DNA of 64,000 nucleotides from Nemophila menziesii (lineage: Eukaryota > Streptophyta > Magnoliopsida > Boraginales > Hydrophyllaceae), in the NCBI GenBank assembly GCA_029959085.1, contig JARWIR010000027.1:7378001-7442000 (forward strand), in the 5' to 3' direction. The number at the start of each line of letters is the position of its first letter. Position 1 is the first letter of the stretch. Positions 1 through 11,030 of this stretch are shown here, piece by piece. Position numbers and translations under genes: made by a program. Below the pieces are notes generated by a model, which had not been told where the DNA came from, made no database searches, and saw nothing but the letters and a program-made list of their open reading frames with translations.

Positions 1-63
1 TGTTGCTACTTAAATTATTACCATCCAACTCTATACCAAGTATTTCTTGTACTCCTTTCTTAC

Positions 64-270
64 CTATCCATCTATCCCATAACATGTATTTTTTTCACCA
101 TTTCCTATCTCATGATAGATAAATTTGTAGGTCGTGCTTCTGATTTTTAAGATATGCTTCCAAAGCCAAGAGTGGTGTTGTTTTTGATGAATACTCCAAA
201 TGCTTTCTTGCTTAAGAATATTAACCTTCACCCATTTACTCCAAAGGTTCTGATCCTGTGAATAAAACCA
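64..270 (-). pseudogene. LINE-1 ORF2 C-terminal fragment downstream of the deletion
   Basis: In another frame from the RT block, this segment reads NLWSKWVKVNILK, then SWLWKHILKIRS, then HEIGNGEKN. It aligns with the region of LINE-2 reading SWGWKSLISGRNAIKDD and IGNGYTINLHTD, which lies downstream of the RT and before zf-RVT. Its direct adjacency to the first RT block shows an internal deletion of roughly 1 kb. The ORF continues past base 1 of the window. Confidence 0.75.
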
Positions 271-937
271 TGATGTCAGAGGTGAAAGTTTGATTAATAG
301 CAGAGCAGAAATCATCTTTAATAATACTCCATGATGTCTTGAAGAAACAGGCAGTAAACCCATCTGGTCCTGGACTCTTACTATCACCCATAGCAATTAA
401 AGAATTTTTGATTTCTTCATCTGTTACAGGTGCTTGAAGATACTGTAAAAATTCATCAGGAATAACTTTGTTCATTATTTGTTTAACTGTGTTTATAGAG
501 CACTCCTCTTGATTAAGTTCTTCAGTTCCAAGGAGATGTTTATAATAGTCTACAAATTCTTCTTGAATCTCTTGAGTATTGGTTAAAGTAGTTCCATCCT
601 CTCTAATTATAGTTGAGACATGATTCCTTGCTACTCTCCCTTTAATCATTTTATAATAATATTCTGAACTTATATCATAGTCATTGATAAATAAAGCTCT
701 TGATTTTTGCTTCATTATTTCATGATGATTAATAGTAGCACATTCAAGCTGCTTAACTAATATCTTCTCCTCTATTATATCAGTACTAACATAGGTACCT
801 TTCATGATTCTTGATTGAACAATCTCAAGCTGAGCCTTTATATCAATTATATTCTGAGAATTTCTTTTGAAAAAATTATTGTTGAACTTCTTAAGGGCTG
901 ATTTAACCTTTTTTAATTTCATACACAATATAAACAT
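236..937 (-). pseudogene. LINE-1 ORF2 middle: pre-RT linker and first RT block
   Basis: A 233-codon open segment reads the alpha-helical linker typical of L1 ORF2 (KKVKSALKKFNNNFF), the RALFINDYDISSEYYYKMIKGR block and the first RT motif, SKSPGPDGFTACFFK, near residue 187. After INQTFTSDIM the frame abruptly leaves RT homology at about 270. The sequence that should follow (polymerase palm with the FADD box) is absent. The intact LINE-2 in this window has several hundred residues at this point. Confidence 0.8.
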
Positions 938-960
938 GTGATTCCCATAAACTGTTTACT

Positions 961-1751
961 TTAGGCCTGTTGTATAATATCAGTATAATTTTCATGAGAT
1001 GTCCATATATTAAAGAACCTGAATGAAAATGGTTTTGTTCTTTTATTTTCATCCATTATATCTTTAATTGCACAGTGGTCTGAAGTTGATGGAGGATTGA
1101 TAACTGCACTTGACTGATAGAGGTTCATCCACTTTGTGTTGATAAAAACTCTGTCGATCTTACTTGCCCTCAACTATCCTGTATCATTCTTGTTTGTCCA
1201 GGTGAAGTATTGCCCCCATATTGATGTTCATACAGTGTGGCATCTTCTAAACACTTTGCAAATTGTAAGGAGCTGTTAGCTAATACATCATAATTAAGTC
1301 TATCTTTTATAGATATAATTTCATTAAAATCTCCTAAATAACATATAGGATAATCTTCAAAGTCATGACTCAGGTTAACCATGTCATTCCATAACTTTTT
1401 CCTTATATCTTCATCATTACTCGCATATATATATCCAATATAGAATATTTTATTTGTATTAATCAGCTTCACACTAACAAACATTATCTGATCAGTTTCA
1501 TATACTAGCTTTACTTCCATATAATTTTCATCCCACATTACCCAAATTCTGCCACTATCACATTTATTATAATTATGCAACACTTTCAAGTGAGGAAAAT
1601 GTGCATTTATTATGGTTGAACTACTTTGGATCCTGACTTTAGTTTCAAGAAGACCCATGAGTTTAACCTTATTACTAAGCATGAAATCTTTAACATCTAA
1701 CTGCCTGAGAAGACTATTAAATCCTCTCACATTCCATGCTGCTATTGTCAT
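961..1751 (-). pseudogene. LINE-1 ORF2 N-terminus: APE-type endonuclease, frameshifted
   Basis: Endonuclease that nicks target DNA to prime reverse transcription. The first 193 codons (1751-1170) carry the family signatures: AAWNVRGFN near residue 4, LLETKVR near residue 34 with the catalytic Glu, and YLGDFNEI near residue 137. The frame then breaks near 1215. The matching frame (YFTWTNKND) meets a stop near 1183 and continues as RASKIDRVFIN, ending with the STSDHCA motif in the segment 1173-961. At least one frameshift and one nonsense codon separate these blocks. Another shift near 955 leads into the RT linker. Confidence 0.8.
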
Positions 1752-2988
1752 AAATTTGGAGGCCTAGTTACTTCCTTTTTCCCTCCTTGATTGATAAATC
1801 TGAGTAAGTCCCTATTGATTTCACTTTCCTCCTTGTTCTGTAATTCATCAAATGAGTTAGAACATGAAACTTTATCAAAAGAAGTTGCATTATTTGTCTT
1901 GTTATGATTCTTATTACTCACAACTCTCCATTTCTTTTCATCAACCTTGTTTTTCCCTTTATCTATTACATCACTTTTGTTATGATCAACTGGTTTTGGA
2001 ACCCAAACTTTCATAGTATTAGTACACTTATTCTCCAGATGCCCAATTTTATTACATTTTGCACAAATTTTTGGTTTCCATTCATACTCAACCTTAACAG
2101 ATTGTAACTCTTTAATGCCCATATCTACAAAAAGTTCATCAGGTAGCTCCTCTTTAGTGTCAATTTCCACACAAATTCTTGCATACCCCAGTCTCGTTTT
2201 CGACTCTGTCATAACATCCATCTGCAGAGGAATTCCTATTCCACTCGCAATGTAACTTAATCCACGCCTTGTCCACATAGCCATTGGTATATTAACTAAA
2301 TTTATCCAAATTGGAATTTTAGCAGTATCTATTGTTTCGAACTGCATAACAATTTTCCACACTCTTAACAACAGCGGAGAACCATTAACGTGCCACATCT
2401 GTTCTAAAGCTTTCTTACACACTTGATCATTCTCAAATTTAAATATAAACGTACCATTATTGCCCGATTTCACAGTGACTTTTCCAAACTTTGCCCATTG
2501 AAAGTTTACAAAGTTAACTATATTATAGAAGAGGGGTGGAGTATCCAAGAATTTTCCAATCAAGCAGTTTTCCCATTGAACGGACCCTTCCTCAAGCACA
2601 TCCTTAGCAGGTGTGATAATTCTCTTATTTCCTTGCTTAGTCGGTGGATGATAATCTAATTTCGTTGCCGGATTATCATTACCACCAAATAATTTTGACC
2701 AAACTTTAGAATTACTCACTTTATTGACTGGATCTGAACGATCTTCACTCGATTCAACTTCTATCGGCGCTGAAACTTTATTTGTTGTCTCATTTACTGG
2801 CGTTGAAACTTTGGTAGTCGCACCCTCTTGACTATTCCAAGGACTATTTGAAGTAGTGACTTCATTGTTGTTTCTACTTCCGGCGAAAACATCATTTTCG
2901 TGATGTTAATATACTTTGTTTTACTTTTAGACTTCGATTGAGAAGCGTTAACCTTCGCAGAACTAAACATTTTTGTCATCGAGAGCAA
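1748..2988 (-). pseudogene. LINE-1 ORF1 protein (DUF4283-like domain plus zinc knuckle), one frameshift
   Basis: Nucleic-acid-binding ORF1 protein of a plant L1 LINE, expected to coat element RNA. An open frame of 323 codons (2719-1748) carries a DUF4283-like block (about residues 45-195, with TFIFKFENDQ and IPIWINLVNIP) and a CCHC knuckle CAKCNKIGHLENKC near residue 220. The likely start is the ATG near 2988 (MTKMFSSAKV). A one-base shift near 2895 moves the reading frame into the main ORF, where sense codons continue upstream of 2719 without a stop. The full product would be about 410 residues. The stop codon overlaps the ATG of ORF2 as ATGA at 1751-1748, an arrangement also seen in LINE-2. 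Confidence 0.8.
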
Positions 2989-3110
2989 ACTTGAAAAGAA
3001 AAATCAAAAGGGTGAGAATGATGGTTGATGGGTAGGGTTTTAGGGCGGGGGTGACGATTGTAGGTTGGGAATGTTTTTATTTTTGGCGATGAAAGATGAA
3101 CAGATAAGGT

Positions 3111-3736
3111 GTTAGATCCCAGTTTTGGGGATTAACACCAAATCCGAGTGGATAAAAAGCAAAAGGTGTTAAAAAAATGTGTTTTTTTGTTAAACAATCG
3201 AAGAACCATCGCTCTCGCTGCCGCTCGGGTCACACCGGCGACACCTCTGCTGCCGTCCTTTACTTCCATTCTGAGAACCAGCAAAGCTGGAGCAATGGAA
3301 AAGATCAGTATTCGCAAACCTAAAGCAGTAACACTTGGATTTTCAAAGCAACACCACCAAGCAATCCACCCAATCACCGAAATGGGTTCTGCGAAATGGG
3401 TTCTGCGAAATGGGTTTTGCCAACAAAAATCCAAAGAACAGGTATTTTGAATTCTCCACACCAAGAAACAAACCTCTTCACACCAAGCCGCTCCTCCTGG
3501 TAATGAGTTCTCAATTGATTTGAATTCTGGTAATGAGAGATCTTAATTGATTTGAATTCTGGCAATGACAACGATCGAGGACCAATCGCCATTTCTTCAG
3601 GCTCATTACTTCTCTTGACCAATAACAACATACTCAACCTCGAATCAAAGATCGAAGGTCATCATATGGGACATGTTTCAAGTATCGATTAAATTGAAAA
3701 TGGGTATGAATGTGTAAGTGTTGGAGAAGATGAGAG
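3111..3736. other. Unassigned stretch with short tandem repeats
   Basis: No gene is recognised. Overlapping open frames on both strands (for example 3148-3450 plus and 3132-3464 minus) are short and have no family signature. A 14-bp unit containing GGGTTCTGCGAAAT is repeated about three times at 3377-3420. A second imperfect duplication built on TTGATTTGAATTCTGG occurs at about 3512-3570. The right end borders the target duplication of the copia element, so this DNA and 10132 onwards were once contiguous. Confidence 0.5.
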
Positions 3737-3741
3737 AGTTA
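3737..3741. repeat. Target-site duplication AGTTA, left of copia
   Basis: AGTTA directly precedes the left LTR and is matched exactly by AGTTA at 10127-10131 after the right LTR. Five bases is the usual copia integrase stagger. Confidence 0.9.
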
Positions 3742-4514
3742 TGTTGGTCAAATGAGATTTTTACCCAAGGGATGACCATGTTTACGATGACAGTGGGTGA
3801 CTCAATTTAAAGAAATGATTCGAATATTAATTAACGTAATACATTCATCTGGTAAAAAAATCATTTGAAGTTGAATGAGGAATTGAGTCATAGAATTTGA
3901 AGAAATTAAAAGAAAAAAAAGGATTAAAATAAATAATAATACATGTTATTTATTTTATTTTTCTTTTGGTTATGAAGCAAAGCAAAAAAAAGGGAAAAAA
4001 AAGGTAATGCTGGGCTTTGAATCTGGGCCTCCAAGCTAGTGGGCTTTTGGGCCAGACTTTCATACCATCTGGACCAGCTTATGTTTTGGTATTCTATACT
4101 AAACTAAACGTTGTGTCTTTTAATGTAACGTATCTTCAAATGAACCATCACAACTCTTTTGCCAAATCCACCTTTTCATCTTCTATAAATAGTTGGCCAA
4201 CTCAAACATTTTCATTCATTCATTTTTCAAAGCATTAAAATTATAAGAGAGAGAGATAGAAAGAAGCAGCATTATTAAGTTCGTCGAAATTCTTAAGAAT
4301 TCGTGTGTCAGTTTCTTTTGAATAGTGTTTGTCGTTGTATCCTGGAGGTTGAAGCCAACAAACGTAAGACACCGGTACGTGGCCTAAATACCTTAAAGAC
4401 ATCGGATCCAATCCGAGCCTCGACAAGTAAAGTTGTTTATTTATATATACTTTTATTTTATTTCTGCATTAGTTTCTATATTGTTTTACTGGTTTATACA
4501 AATAAAACACAACA
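3742..4514 (+). repeat. Copia 5' LTR (773 bp)
   Basis: It starts TGTTGGTCAAATG and ends ACACAACA. It contains a TATA box (TATAAATAG, 4184-4192) about two-thirds along, followed by the probable transcription start. It pairs with 9355-10126; differences are scattered substitutions, A-run length changes and one 2-bp GA indel. Confidence 0.93.
4184..4192 (+). promoter_or_regulatory. TATA box of copia 5' LTR
   Basis: TATAAATAG in the LTR is a canonical plant core promoter match. The same box is at 9798-9806 in the 3' LTR. It would drive genomic RNA synthesis from the 5' LTR; the activity is inferred. Confidence 0.6.
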
Positions 4515-4725
4515 ATTTAAGGTATTTATGTTTCACGTTGTATAAACCAGAAAACGTTTTCTTTTCGTTTTATAAACTTTACTTTTGCAATAATATCTGG
4601 GTCTGTGTATACAGAACGGAATTGTTACATTCTATTTCCTTTCTCTTATTCTGATTTCTAGGCTTGTGTATACATACTAGAAAATTACTCACATACTAAC
4701 GTCAGATTTCTGCTTCATATAGAAT
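4515..4725 (+). other. Copia leader between 5' LTR and gag
   Basis: About 210 bases of AT-rich leader without an ORF. A primer-binding site should start within a few bases of 4515. The usual initiator-Met site beginning TGGTATCAGAGC is not present; only a GGTAT core at 4520-4524 resembles it. The PBS is therefore degenerate, or it uses another tRNA. Confidence 0.5.
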
Positions 4726-5790
4726 ATGGAGAAAAATACTGGACAAAGTGAAAGGCAACCTGAGACGGGTAATAACTCAAGAACAGAAGTTCGTGTACCC
4801 GCACCAACACCCATTGGACCAGCCGATAGGCCAGAAAGTTCAATGGTTCTGACTTTAAGAGGTGGCAGCAAAAGATGTTGTTCTACCTGACCACTCTAAG
4901 CTTGGCAAAATTTCTAAAGGAAGGTCCACCAGAAATGGGATCCAATCCAAATAGTGAGACATAAAATGCAGTAGATGCTTGGCAACATGCTGATTTCCTA
5001 TGTAACATTCTAAACTGTTTGGATAATTCCTTATATAATGTGTATAGCACCATGCCAACTGCCAAGCAATTATGGGAGTCTCTTGAGAAGAAATACAAGA
5101 CTGAAGATGCCGGCACAAAGAAATTTGTGATCGGTAAGTTCCTTGATTTCAAAATGGTGGATTCAAGATCATTAATGTCTCAAGTACAACAGTACCAGTT
5201 GATCCTTCATGAGTTGAGTGCTGAAGGTATGAATCTGGTAGAGCCTTTCCAAGTTGGTGCTCTTGTGGAAAAGCTACCCCCGTTGTATAAAGATTTCAAG
5301 AATTACCTCAAGCATAAACGCAAGCAGATAAGTCTTGAAGATCTAATTGTAAGGTTAAGAATCGAGGAAGACAATCGAATGGCTGAAAAGGCAACTAACC
5401 CTCGATCATATGAAGCCAAGGCAAATGTTGTGGAACAAGAGAGGACCAACCAAAACAAAAAACGCAAGAGGCAAGGGCAGTCAAATAATAAAAACAATAA
5501 AAAGGTGAAATTCAACGGGGATTGTCACAACTGTGGAAAGCATGGACATCGTGCAAAAGACTGTCGAAACAAAAAGGCACAAGGAAACCAAAAGAAAGTT
5601 AAGGGTGGTCAGTCATATGTGACTAAGATATCTCAGGGTATTGACGATTTGGATCTGGCGGCGACAGTCTCAGAAGTCAACCTCGTCAGCAACCCACGAA
5701 CGTGGTTGATAGACACTGGAGCAACCCGACATGTGTGCTCAGACAAATTTGTGTTCCAAACCTACAAAAAAGCTACAAATGAAGAATCCT
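4726..5790 (+). pseudogene. Copia gag and protease N-terminal part, frameshifted
   Basis: Structural Gag plus aspartic protease. The ATG at 4726 reads MEKNTGQSER, but a +1 shift near 4850 is needed to enter the Gag core (FKRWQQKMLFYLTTLSLAKF). An in-frame TAA near 4960 (expected Gln) precedes NAVDAWQHADF. From 5019 the frame is open: MPTAKQLWESLEKKY, a nucleocapsid CCHC knuckle CHNCGKHGHRAKDC (about 5523-5564), then the protease signature WLIDTGATRHVCSD (about 5704-5745; catalytic DTGA). The frame breaks again near 5790, before the protease C-terminal half. Confidence 0.9.
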
Positions 5791-5794
5791 ATAT

Positions 5795-6022
5795 ATGGGA
5801 AATTCCGCCACCTTAAAGGTTCAAGGTACTGGAAAGATTGTACTAAAGATGACCTCCGGGAAAGAGTTGACCTTGAACAATGTCCTCCATGTTCCAGACA
5901 TTAGCAAGAACTTAGTTTCTGGTTCCTTACTTAGCAAGGCTGGGTTTAAACTTGTATTTGTAGCTGATAAGTTTGTATTAACTAAGAACGAAATGTATGT
6001 AGGAAAAGGGTACCCTATGTGA
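5795..6022 (+). pseudogene. Copia protease C-terminal part
   Basis: A 75-codon open segment reads [26 protein letters not shown] and [14 protein letters not shown], the conserved C-terminal half of copia protease. It is in a different frame from the DTGA half. It ends at a TGA (6020-6022) just after MYVGKGYPM, where related elements continue directly to the integrase region, implying another small indel near 6018. Confidence 0.85.
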
Positions 6023-6035
6023 CGGTCTGTTTAAG

Positions 6036-7439
6036 ATGAATGTAATGACCGTAGTACCTACAAAAATTGTAACCGATAAAGAAATGAATGAAAATTCTGA
6101 TTGTGTTTATATGCTTGACTCACCTAATTTATGGCATGATAGATTAGGACATGTTAATTTCGGTTCAATAAATAAGTTAGTAAACGTTGAGTTATTACCT
6201 AATGTGAATTTCAATTCTCAAAAGGAATGTGAAGTATGCGTTGAGTCAAAATTAACAAAAACCTCATTTAATTCTATAGAAAGGACTTCGACACCTTTAG
6301 AGTTAATTCACAGTGACATATGTGACTTGAAATTTGTGCAAACTAGAAGTGGTAAAAAGTATTTCATAACTTTCATTGACGATTGCACAAGGTATTGTCA
6401 AATATACTTGCTTCGAAGTAAGGATGAGGCCTTAGAAGCATTTATGCAATACAAAACTGAAGTTGAGAATCAACTAAATAAAAAGATTAAGAATCTTAGA
6501 ACAGATAGGGGAGGAGAATATGTGTCTCCTTTTGAAGAGTTTTGCGCTAAACATGGAATCATCCATCAAACCACGGCCCCCTACTCGCCTCAACAAAACG
6601 GGATTGCTGAACGTAAGAACCGCACGTTGAAGAAAATGATGAATGCCTTGTTGATTAACTCAGGGTTACCACAAAACTTGTGGGGAGAGGCTTTACTCAC
6701 CGCAAATCACATCCTCAACAAGGTACCACACAAGAAGGTAAATAAAACTCCTTACGAATTATGGAAAGGAAAACCACCTTCCTTCAAATACTTAAAAGTG
6801 TGGGGATGCTTGGCAAATGTAGCAATTCCTGCTCCTAAAATGGTCAAAATAGGACCAAAGACCATCGATTGTGTCTTTATTGGATATGCTCACAACAGTG
6901 CTGCATATAGATTCCTTGTACACAAATCTTGTCATGTTGACATTAACGTCAATACGGTGATTGAATCAAGAAATGCACATTTCTTTGAAACAACATTTCC
7001 GTACAAGACCACACCAGAATCTGGTTCCTTAAAAAGAACACGTGATGCAATTGAAGAAAAGCAAGATCAAGAATCATTGCCAACTGAAAAGAAAGATCAA
7101 GAATCATTGCCAAATGAAGGAGAACCAAGAAGAAGTAAGCGGATTAGAACCTCTACGTCTTTTGGTCCTGACTTTCTATCTTACATGCTAGATGACGAAC
7201 CGCGAACATTCAAGGAGGCTATGTCAAACCCTGACGCCCCATACTGGAAAGAAGCGGTAAATAGCGAGATAGATTCCATTATGCAAAACCATACATGGGA
7301 ACTAGTGGATCTCCCTCCTGGGAATAAACCACTTGGATGCAAATGGATATTCAAGAAGAAACTAAAGACCGATGGGTCTATTAAAAAATACAAGGCTCGC
7401 CTTGTTGTAAAAGGTTATAGTAAAAAAAGAAGGACTTGA
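6036..7439 (+). pseudogene. Copia integrase and start of reverse transcriptase
   Basis: A 467-codon open segment. The pre-integrase zinc-finger region (LWHDRLGHVNF, CEVCVESKLTKTSF) is followed by the rve core with catalytic residues visible as HSDICD (first Asp), RTDRGGEY (second Asp) and NGIAERKNRT (Glu). The C-terminal part has WGCLANVAIP and IDCVFIGYAHNS. The RT then begins with YWKEAVNSEIDS and GCKWIFKKKLKTDGS. The frame stops at 7437-7439 through an indel in an A-rich stretch; the true continuation is EGLDYFDTYSPV in the next frame. Confidence 0.93.
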
Positions 7440-8751
7440 TTATTTTGATACTTATTCTCCAGTCAAGAGAATATTATCCATTCGAATGTTAATCGCTATA
7501 GCTTCAATATACAAGCTCGAAATACATCAGATGGATGTAAAAACTGCCTTCCTAAATGGAGAACTAAATGAAGAGATATATATAGAACAACCTGAGGGTT
7601 ACCTAGTTCCAGGTAAGGAGAAGCAAGTATGTAAGCTTGTTAAATCTCTATATGGTTTAAAACAGGCACCGTAGCAATGGCATGACAAATTTGATAGATT
7701 CATGATTTCGAATGATTTCAAGATAAATGAATGTGACAAATGCGTTTATGTAAAACAAAATGAGACTGGATATGTCATTGTCTGTTTATATGTGGATGAT
7801 ATGTTAATCATTGGAAGTAACAATGATATGATTAAATTCACCAAAAGGATGCTTTCAAGTAAATTTGACATGAAAGATTTAGGCCTTGCGGATGTTATTT
7901 TGGGTATCAAGATTCTCCGAACATCTGAAGGTATTATACTATCTCAGTCACACTATATTGAGAAAGTATTAAACAAATTTAGTAATGGCGACACAAATAT
8001 CGCCAAGACACCAGTTGATGTAAATTTACAACTTGCTAAGAACACTGGTGATATGATCAACCAGTTGGAGTACTCTCGGATTATTGGGAGTCTCATGTAC
8101 TTAACGAACTGCACTAGGCCAGATATAGCACATGCAGTAAGCAAGCTAAGTAGGTTTACAAATAATCCGGGGAAGAACCACTGGATTGCTATTGTAAGAG
8201 TTCTAAGGTATCTTAGATACACTATGAACGAAGGGTTGTTGTACACAGGATATCCAGCTGTACTAGAAGGATACAGTGATGCAAACTGGATATCAGACTC
8301 CACGGACTCAAAATCCACTAGTGGATTTGTCTACATGTTAGGAGGAGCAGCTGTGTCTTGGAAATCCACTAAGCAAACGTGCATAGCCAGATCAACTATG
8401 GAATCTGAGTTTATAGCTTTAGACGAAGCTGCTGAAGAAGCCGAGTGGCTTCGGAATTTCCTAGAGGATATTCCTAATTGGCCAAAGCCTGTGTCAGCTA
8501 TCTGCATACATTGCGATAGTCAAAGTGTCATTGGTAGGGCACTAAACGAAATGTATAACGGTAAGTCTAGACACATACGTCGTAGACACAATACCGTTTG
8601 ACAATTGCTCTCAAACGGAATTATCACAATTGGTTATGTTCGATCAAAGGATAATATAGCGGATCCACTGACCAAAGGTCTACAAAGAGAGCAAGTGCGA
8701 GTGTTGTCAAGGAGAATGGGTCTTAAGCCTACGAAAGCTGAGTTGCCATGA
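7440..8751 (+). pseudogene. Copia reverse transcriptase and RNase H, two nonsense codons
   Basis: The RT continues with FDTYSPVKR, HQMDVKTAFLNGELNEEIY and VCKLVKSLYGLKQAP, then a TAG where the motif normally continues with Lys-Gln-Trp (about 7672-7674). After this stop the same protein resumes and contains the catalytic LYVDDML box (YVDD at 7789-7800), the [19 protein letters not shown] block, and RNase H ([30 protein letters not shown]). A TGA near 8599 separates the final VRSKDNIADPLTKGL block, which ends at the normal TGA 8749-8751. The parts are recognisable but not translatable as one protein. Confidence 0.92.
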
Positions 8752-9354
8752 TGGGAACCCTACCTAGCAGAGTGGAGATCCCACAATCTAGGTTCAAAGG
8801 GAAAACTGAATCATGAAACTGCAATTTGGTGCGATGCACTATGGGGAAACCTCCCTAAACCATTCTTAGGACAAAAATTAAATAGTGCTACATGTAAAAT
8901 TGAAGGATAAGTTAAACTTTTAATGGTTCTTGTATCTTCTAACATAAGATAGAGTAATGCAGAATACTCTCGACAAGAGACCACCTATATGAATAACATG
9001 GGTAGGGCCGCCCTACGAGAATTTGTAATGGCGAAATTCTCCGACGGTTATTCATGAAATACCAGGAGTTGTCCAGGGCTGTAAATGGACATAACCGTGA
9101 GAACCAAATAATGTTTCGAAGCATACTATGTAATTTCTATTGTCTTGGTTTACACAAAAGCTGAATAGTTCAAGACATCACGTTCACTAGTTAGCAAGTA
9201 AATCCGATAGCTCTTACTACAGAAGGTTCAAGGCCAAAAGCTACCTTTCTCGATGTAGTATTCTTCTACGCTCCTCTCTCGCTCTCTCTCGTGTTTAGCA
9301 TTCTTTTGCATAATTTTTTTAAGGTGGTTAGTCAATTTCCATTCATGTGGGGAT
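8752..9354 (+). other. Copia 3' untranslated internal region and polypurine tract
   Basis: About 600 bases with no convincing ORF lie between the polyprotein stop and the 3' LTR. Just before the LTR, the purine-rich TGTGGGGAT (about 9345-9354) is the probable polypurine tract priming plus-strand DNA synthesis. Confidence 0.65.
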
Positions 9355-10126
9355 TGTTGGTCAAATGAGATTTTTACCCAAGGGATGACCATGTTTACGA
9401 TGACAGTGGGTGACTCAATTTAAAGAAATGATTCGAATATTAATTAACGTAATACATTCATCTGGTAAAAAAATCATTTAAAGTTGAATGAGAAATTGAG
9501 TCATAGAATTTGAAGAAATTAAAAGAAAAAAGAGGATTAAAATAAATAATAATACATGTTATTTATTTTATTTTTCTTTTGGTTATGAAGCAAAGAAAAA
9601 AAAAGGAAAAAAAAAAGGTAATGCTGGGCTTTGAATCTGGACCTCCAAGCTAGTGGGCTTTTGGGCCAGACTTTCATACCATTTGGACCAGCTTATGTTT
9701 TGGTCTTCTATACTAAACTAAACGTTGTGTCTTTTAATGTAACGTATCTTCAAATGAACCATCACAACTCTTTTGCCAAATCCACCTTTTCATCTTCTAT
9801 AAATAGTTGGCCAACTCAAACATTTTCATTCATTCATTTTTCAAAGCATTAAAATTATAAGAGAGAGATAGATTGAAGCAACATTATTAAGTTCGTCGAA
9901 ATTCTTAAGAATTCGTGTGTTAGTTTCTTTTGAATAGTGTTTGTCGTTGTATCCTGGAGGTTGAAGCCAACAAACGTAAGACACCGGTACGTGGCCTAAA
10001 TACCTTAAAGACATCGGATCCAATCCGAGCCTCGACAAGTAAAGTTGTTTATTTATATATACTTTTATTTTATTTCTGCATTAGTTTCTATATTGTTTTA
10101 CTGGTTTATACAAATACAACACAACA
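9355..10126 (+). repeat. Copia 3' LTR (772 bp)
   Basis: Same ends as the 5' LTR (TGTTGG...ACAACA), TATA box at 9798-9806. It is followed by the AGTTA duplication at 10127-10131. Confidence 0.93.
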
Positions 10127-10131
10127 AGTTA

Positions 10132-11030
10132 ATCTAATCAGTTTGGGTATGTAGAATTTCTTAAATAGTAATGGTTTGATTTCATATACATCTGTAAAAT
10201 GGGCTTCTCCGGTTCAATTTATCACCGGATGTTTCGGTTTTGGTCTTCACTGGTGAACGACGTTCTGGACCTGTTTCCCTATTTAACGGACTCCGGTAAT
10301 CATAACGTTTCAATTTTCTGTAAATTGCAGCTTTGGTCCTTATTTTATGCTTAACTACTTAATTGCAGAAATCAAAAGATTGTATCAGGCATTGCACACT
10401 CAATTGATATTCGTAAATCTTGAAAACACGCTTGAGAAGGAATAAATTGAATAGTGAGGAGAAGGTGAATTTTTCTATTCCCGATGATGAAAACGTGAAT
10501 AATAATATTGAAGCGAATGTGAATGAGGTTACACCATCTTTTGAGTTTTTATGCAATCTCTTGATTACTTCCCTACTTTTGCTTTTACATCTATGAAGGT
10601 AAGAGGGGCTAAATATAATCTGACATGTACAAGGAGATAATGAGTTTATGGTGGTGGATCAGAATATACAAAAGGGACAAAATTTGAGGAGTTGAGATTA
10701 GATGAAATATGACCGTTTGAATACAATTTCATGGAAGTACAAGGATCTTCATCTTTAACAAGGGCTACTTTTGATATAGAAAATGATGATGTTAGAATGG
10801 ATGGAGTATTTAGTTCTCTGGTTATATTTAACTCCGATGAAGTTATATTGAAAATGGAAAGTGAAAATCAGATTACAACTCTGTGTGTGTGGTGCAGATC
10901 AGAGTTTAAACCTTATATTGTTTATTCGGAAACTAATCGAGCAATTAAAGTTGGTTTCTTCTATGTGAATAATGTGAGATGTTTCTTTATACGTATACTT
11001 GGACATCTTCTAATATTGTAGAATCTATAT
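10132..11030. other. Unassigned, continuation of the pre-copia locus
   Basis: AT-rich sequence without a recognised gene. A 96-codon plus-strand frame (10731-11021) matches no family I know and sits directly upstream of ArgC pseudo-exons without sharing their frame. It could be flanking sequence carried with the ArgC fragment. Confidence 0.4.

Larger units (their letters stand above)
1..3110 (-). mobile_element. LINE-1: L1-type non-LTR retrotransposon, RT core deleted, cut by the window edge
   Basis: Read on the minus strand, the order is a 5' leader (about 3110-2989), ORF1 (2988-1748), endonuclease (1751-about 1000), pre-RT linker and first RT block (about 950-270), then the C-terminal IGNG region (about 260-64). 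This is the usual plant L1 order. The RT palm is missing, so the element is dead. The 3' end lies beyond base 1, so no poly(A) tail or target duplication can be checked. The 5' boundary near 3110 is inferred from where ORF1-proximal sequence stops looking element-like and is uncertain by some tens of bases. Confidence 0.85.
3742..10126 (+). mobile_element. Complete Ty1-copia LTR retrotransposon with 5-bp target duplication
   Basis: Two nearly identical LTRs (3742-4514 and 9355-10126) begin TGTTGG and end ACAACA. They are flanked by a perfect AGTTA duplication at 3737-3741 and 10127-10131. The internal region reads gag, protease, integrase, RT, RNase H in that order; integrase before RT defines Ty1-copia. 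A rough hand count gives about 14 substitutions between the LTRs (near 2%), suggesting a fairly recent insertion. The polyprotein nevertheless carries several frameshifts and stops, so the copy is not autonomous now. Lineage within copia is not assigned with confidence. Confidence 0.95.

Noticed and set aside
3148..3450. 100-codon plus-strand ORF
   Set aside because: Overlapped by a similar-length minus ORF, built partly on tandem repeats, no family motif.
4017..4545. ORFs repeated in both copia LTRs (73 and 80 codons)
   Set aside because: Same frames appear in both LTRs (9631-10154) because the LTRs are identical; they are non-coding promoter and leader sequence.
10731..11021. 96-codon ORF before the ArgC exons
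   Set aside because: Tested as an N-terminal ArgC exon, but residues do not resemble the NAD-binding part; left unassigned.
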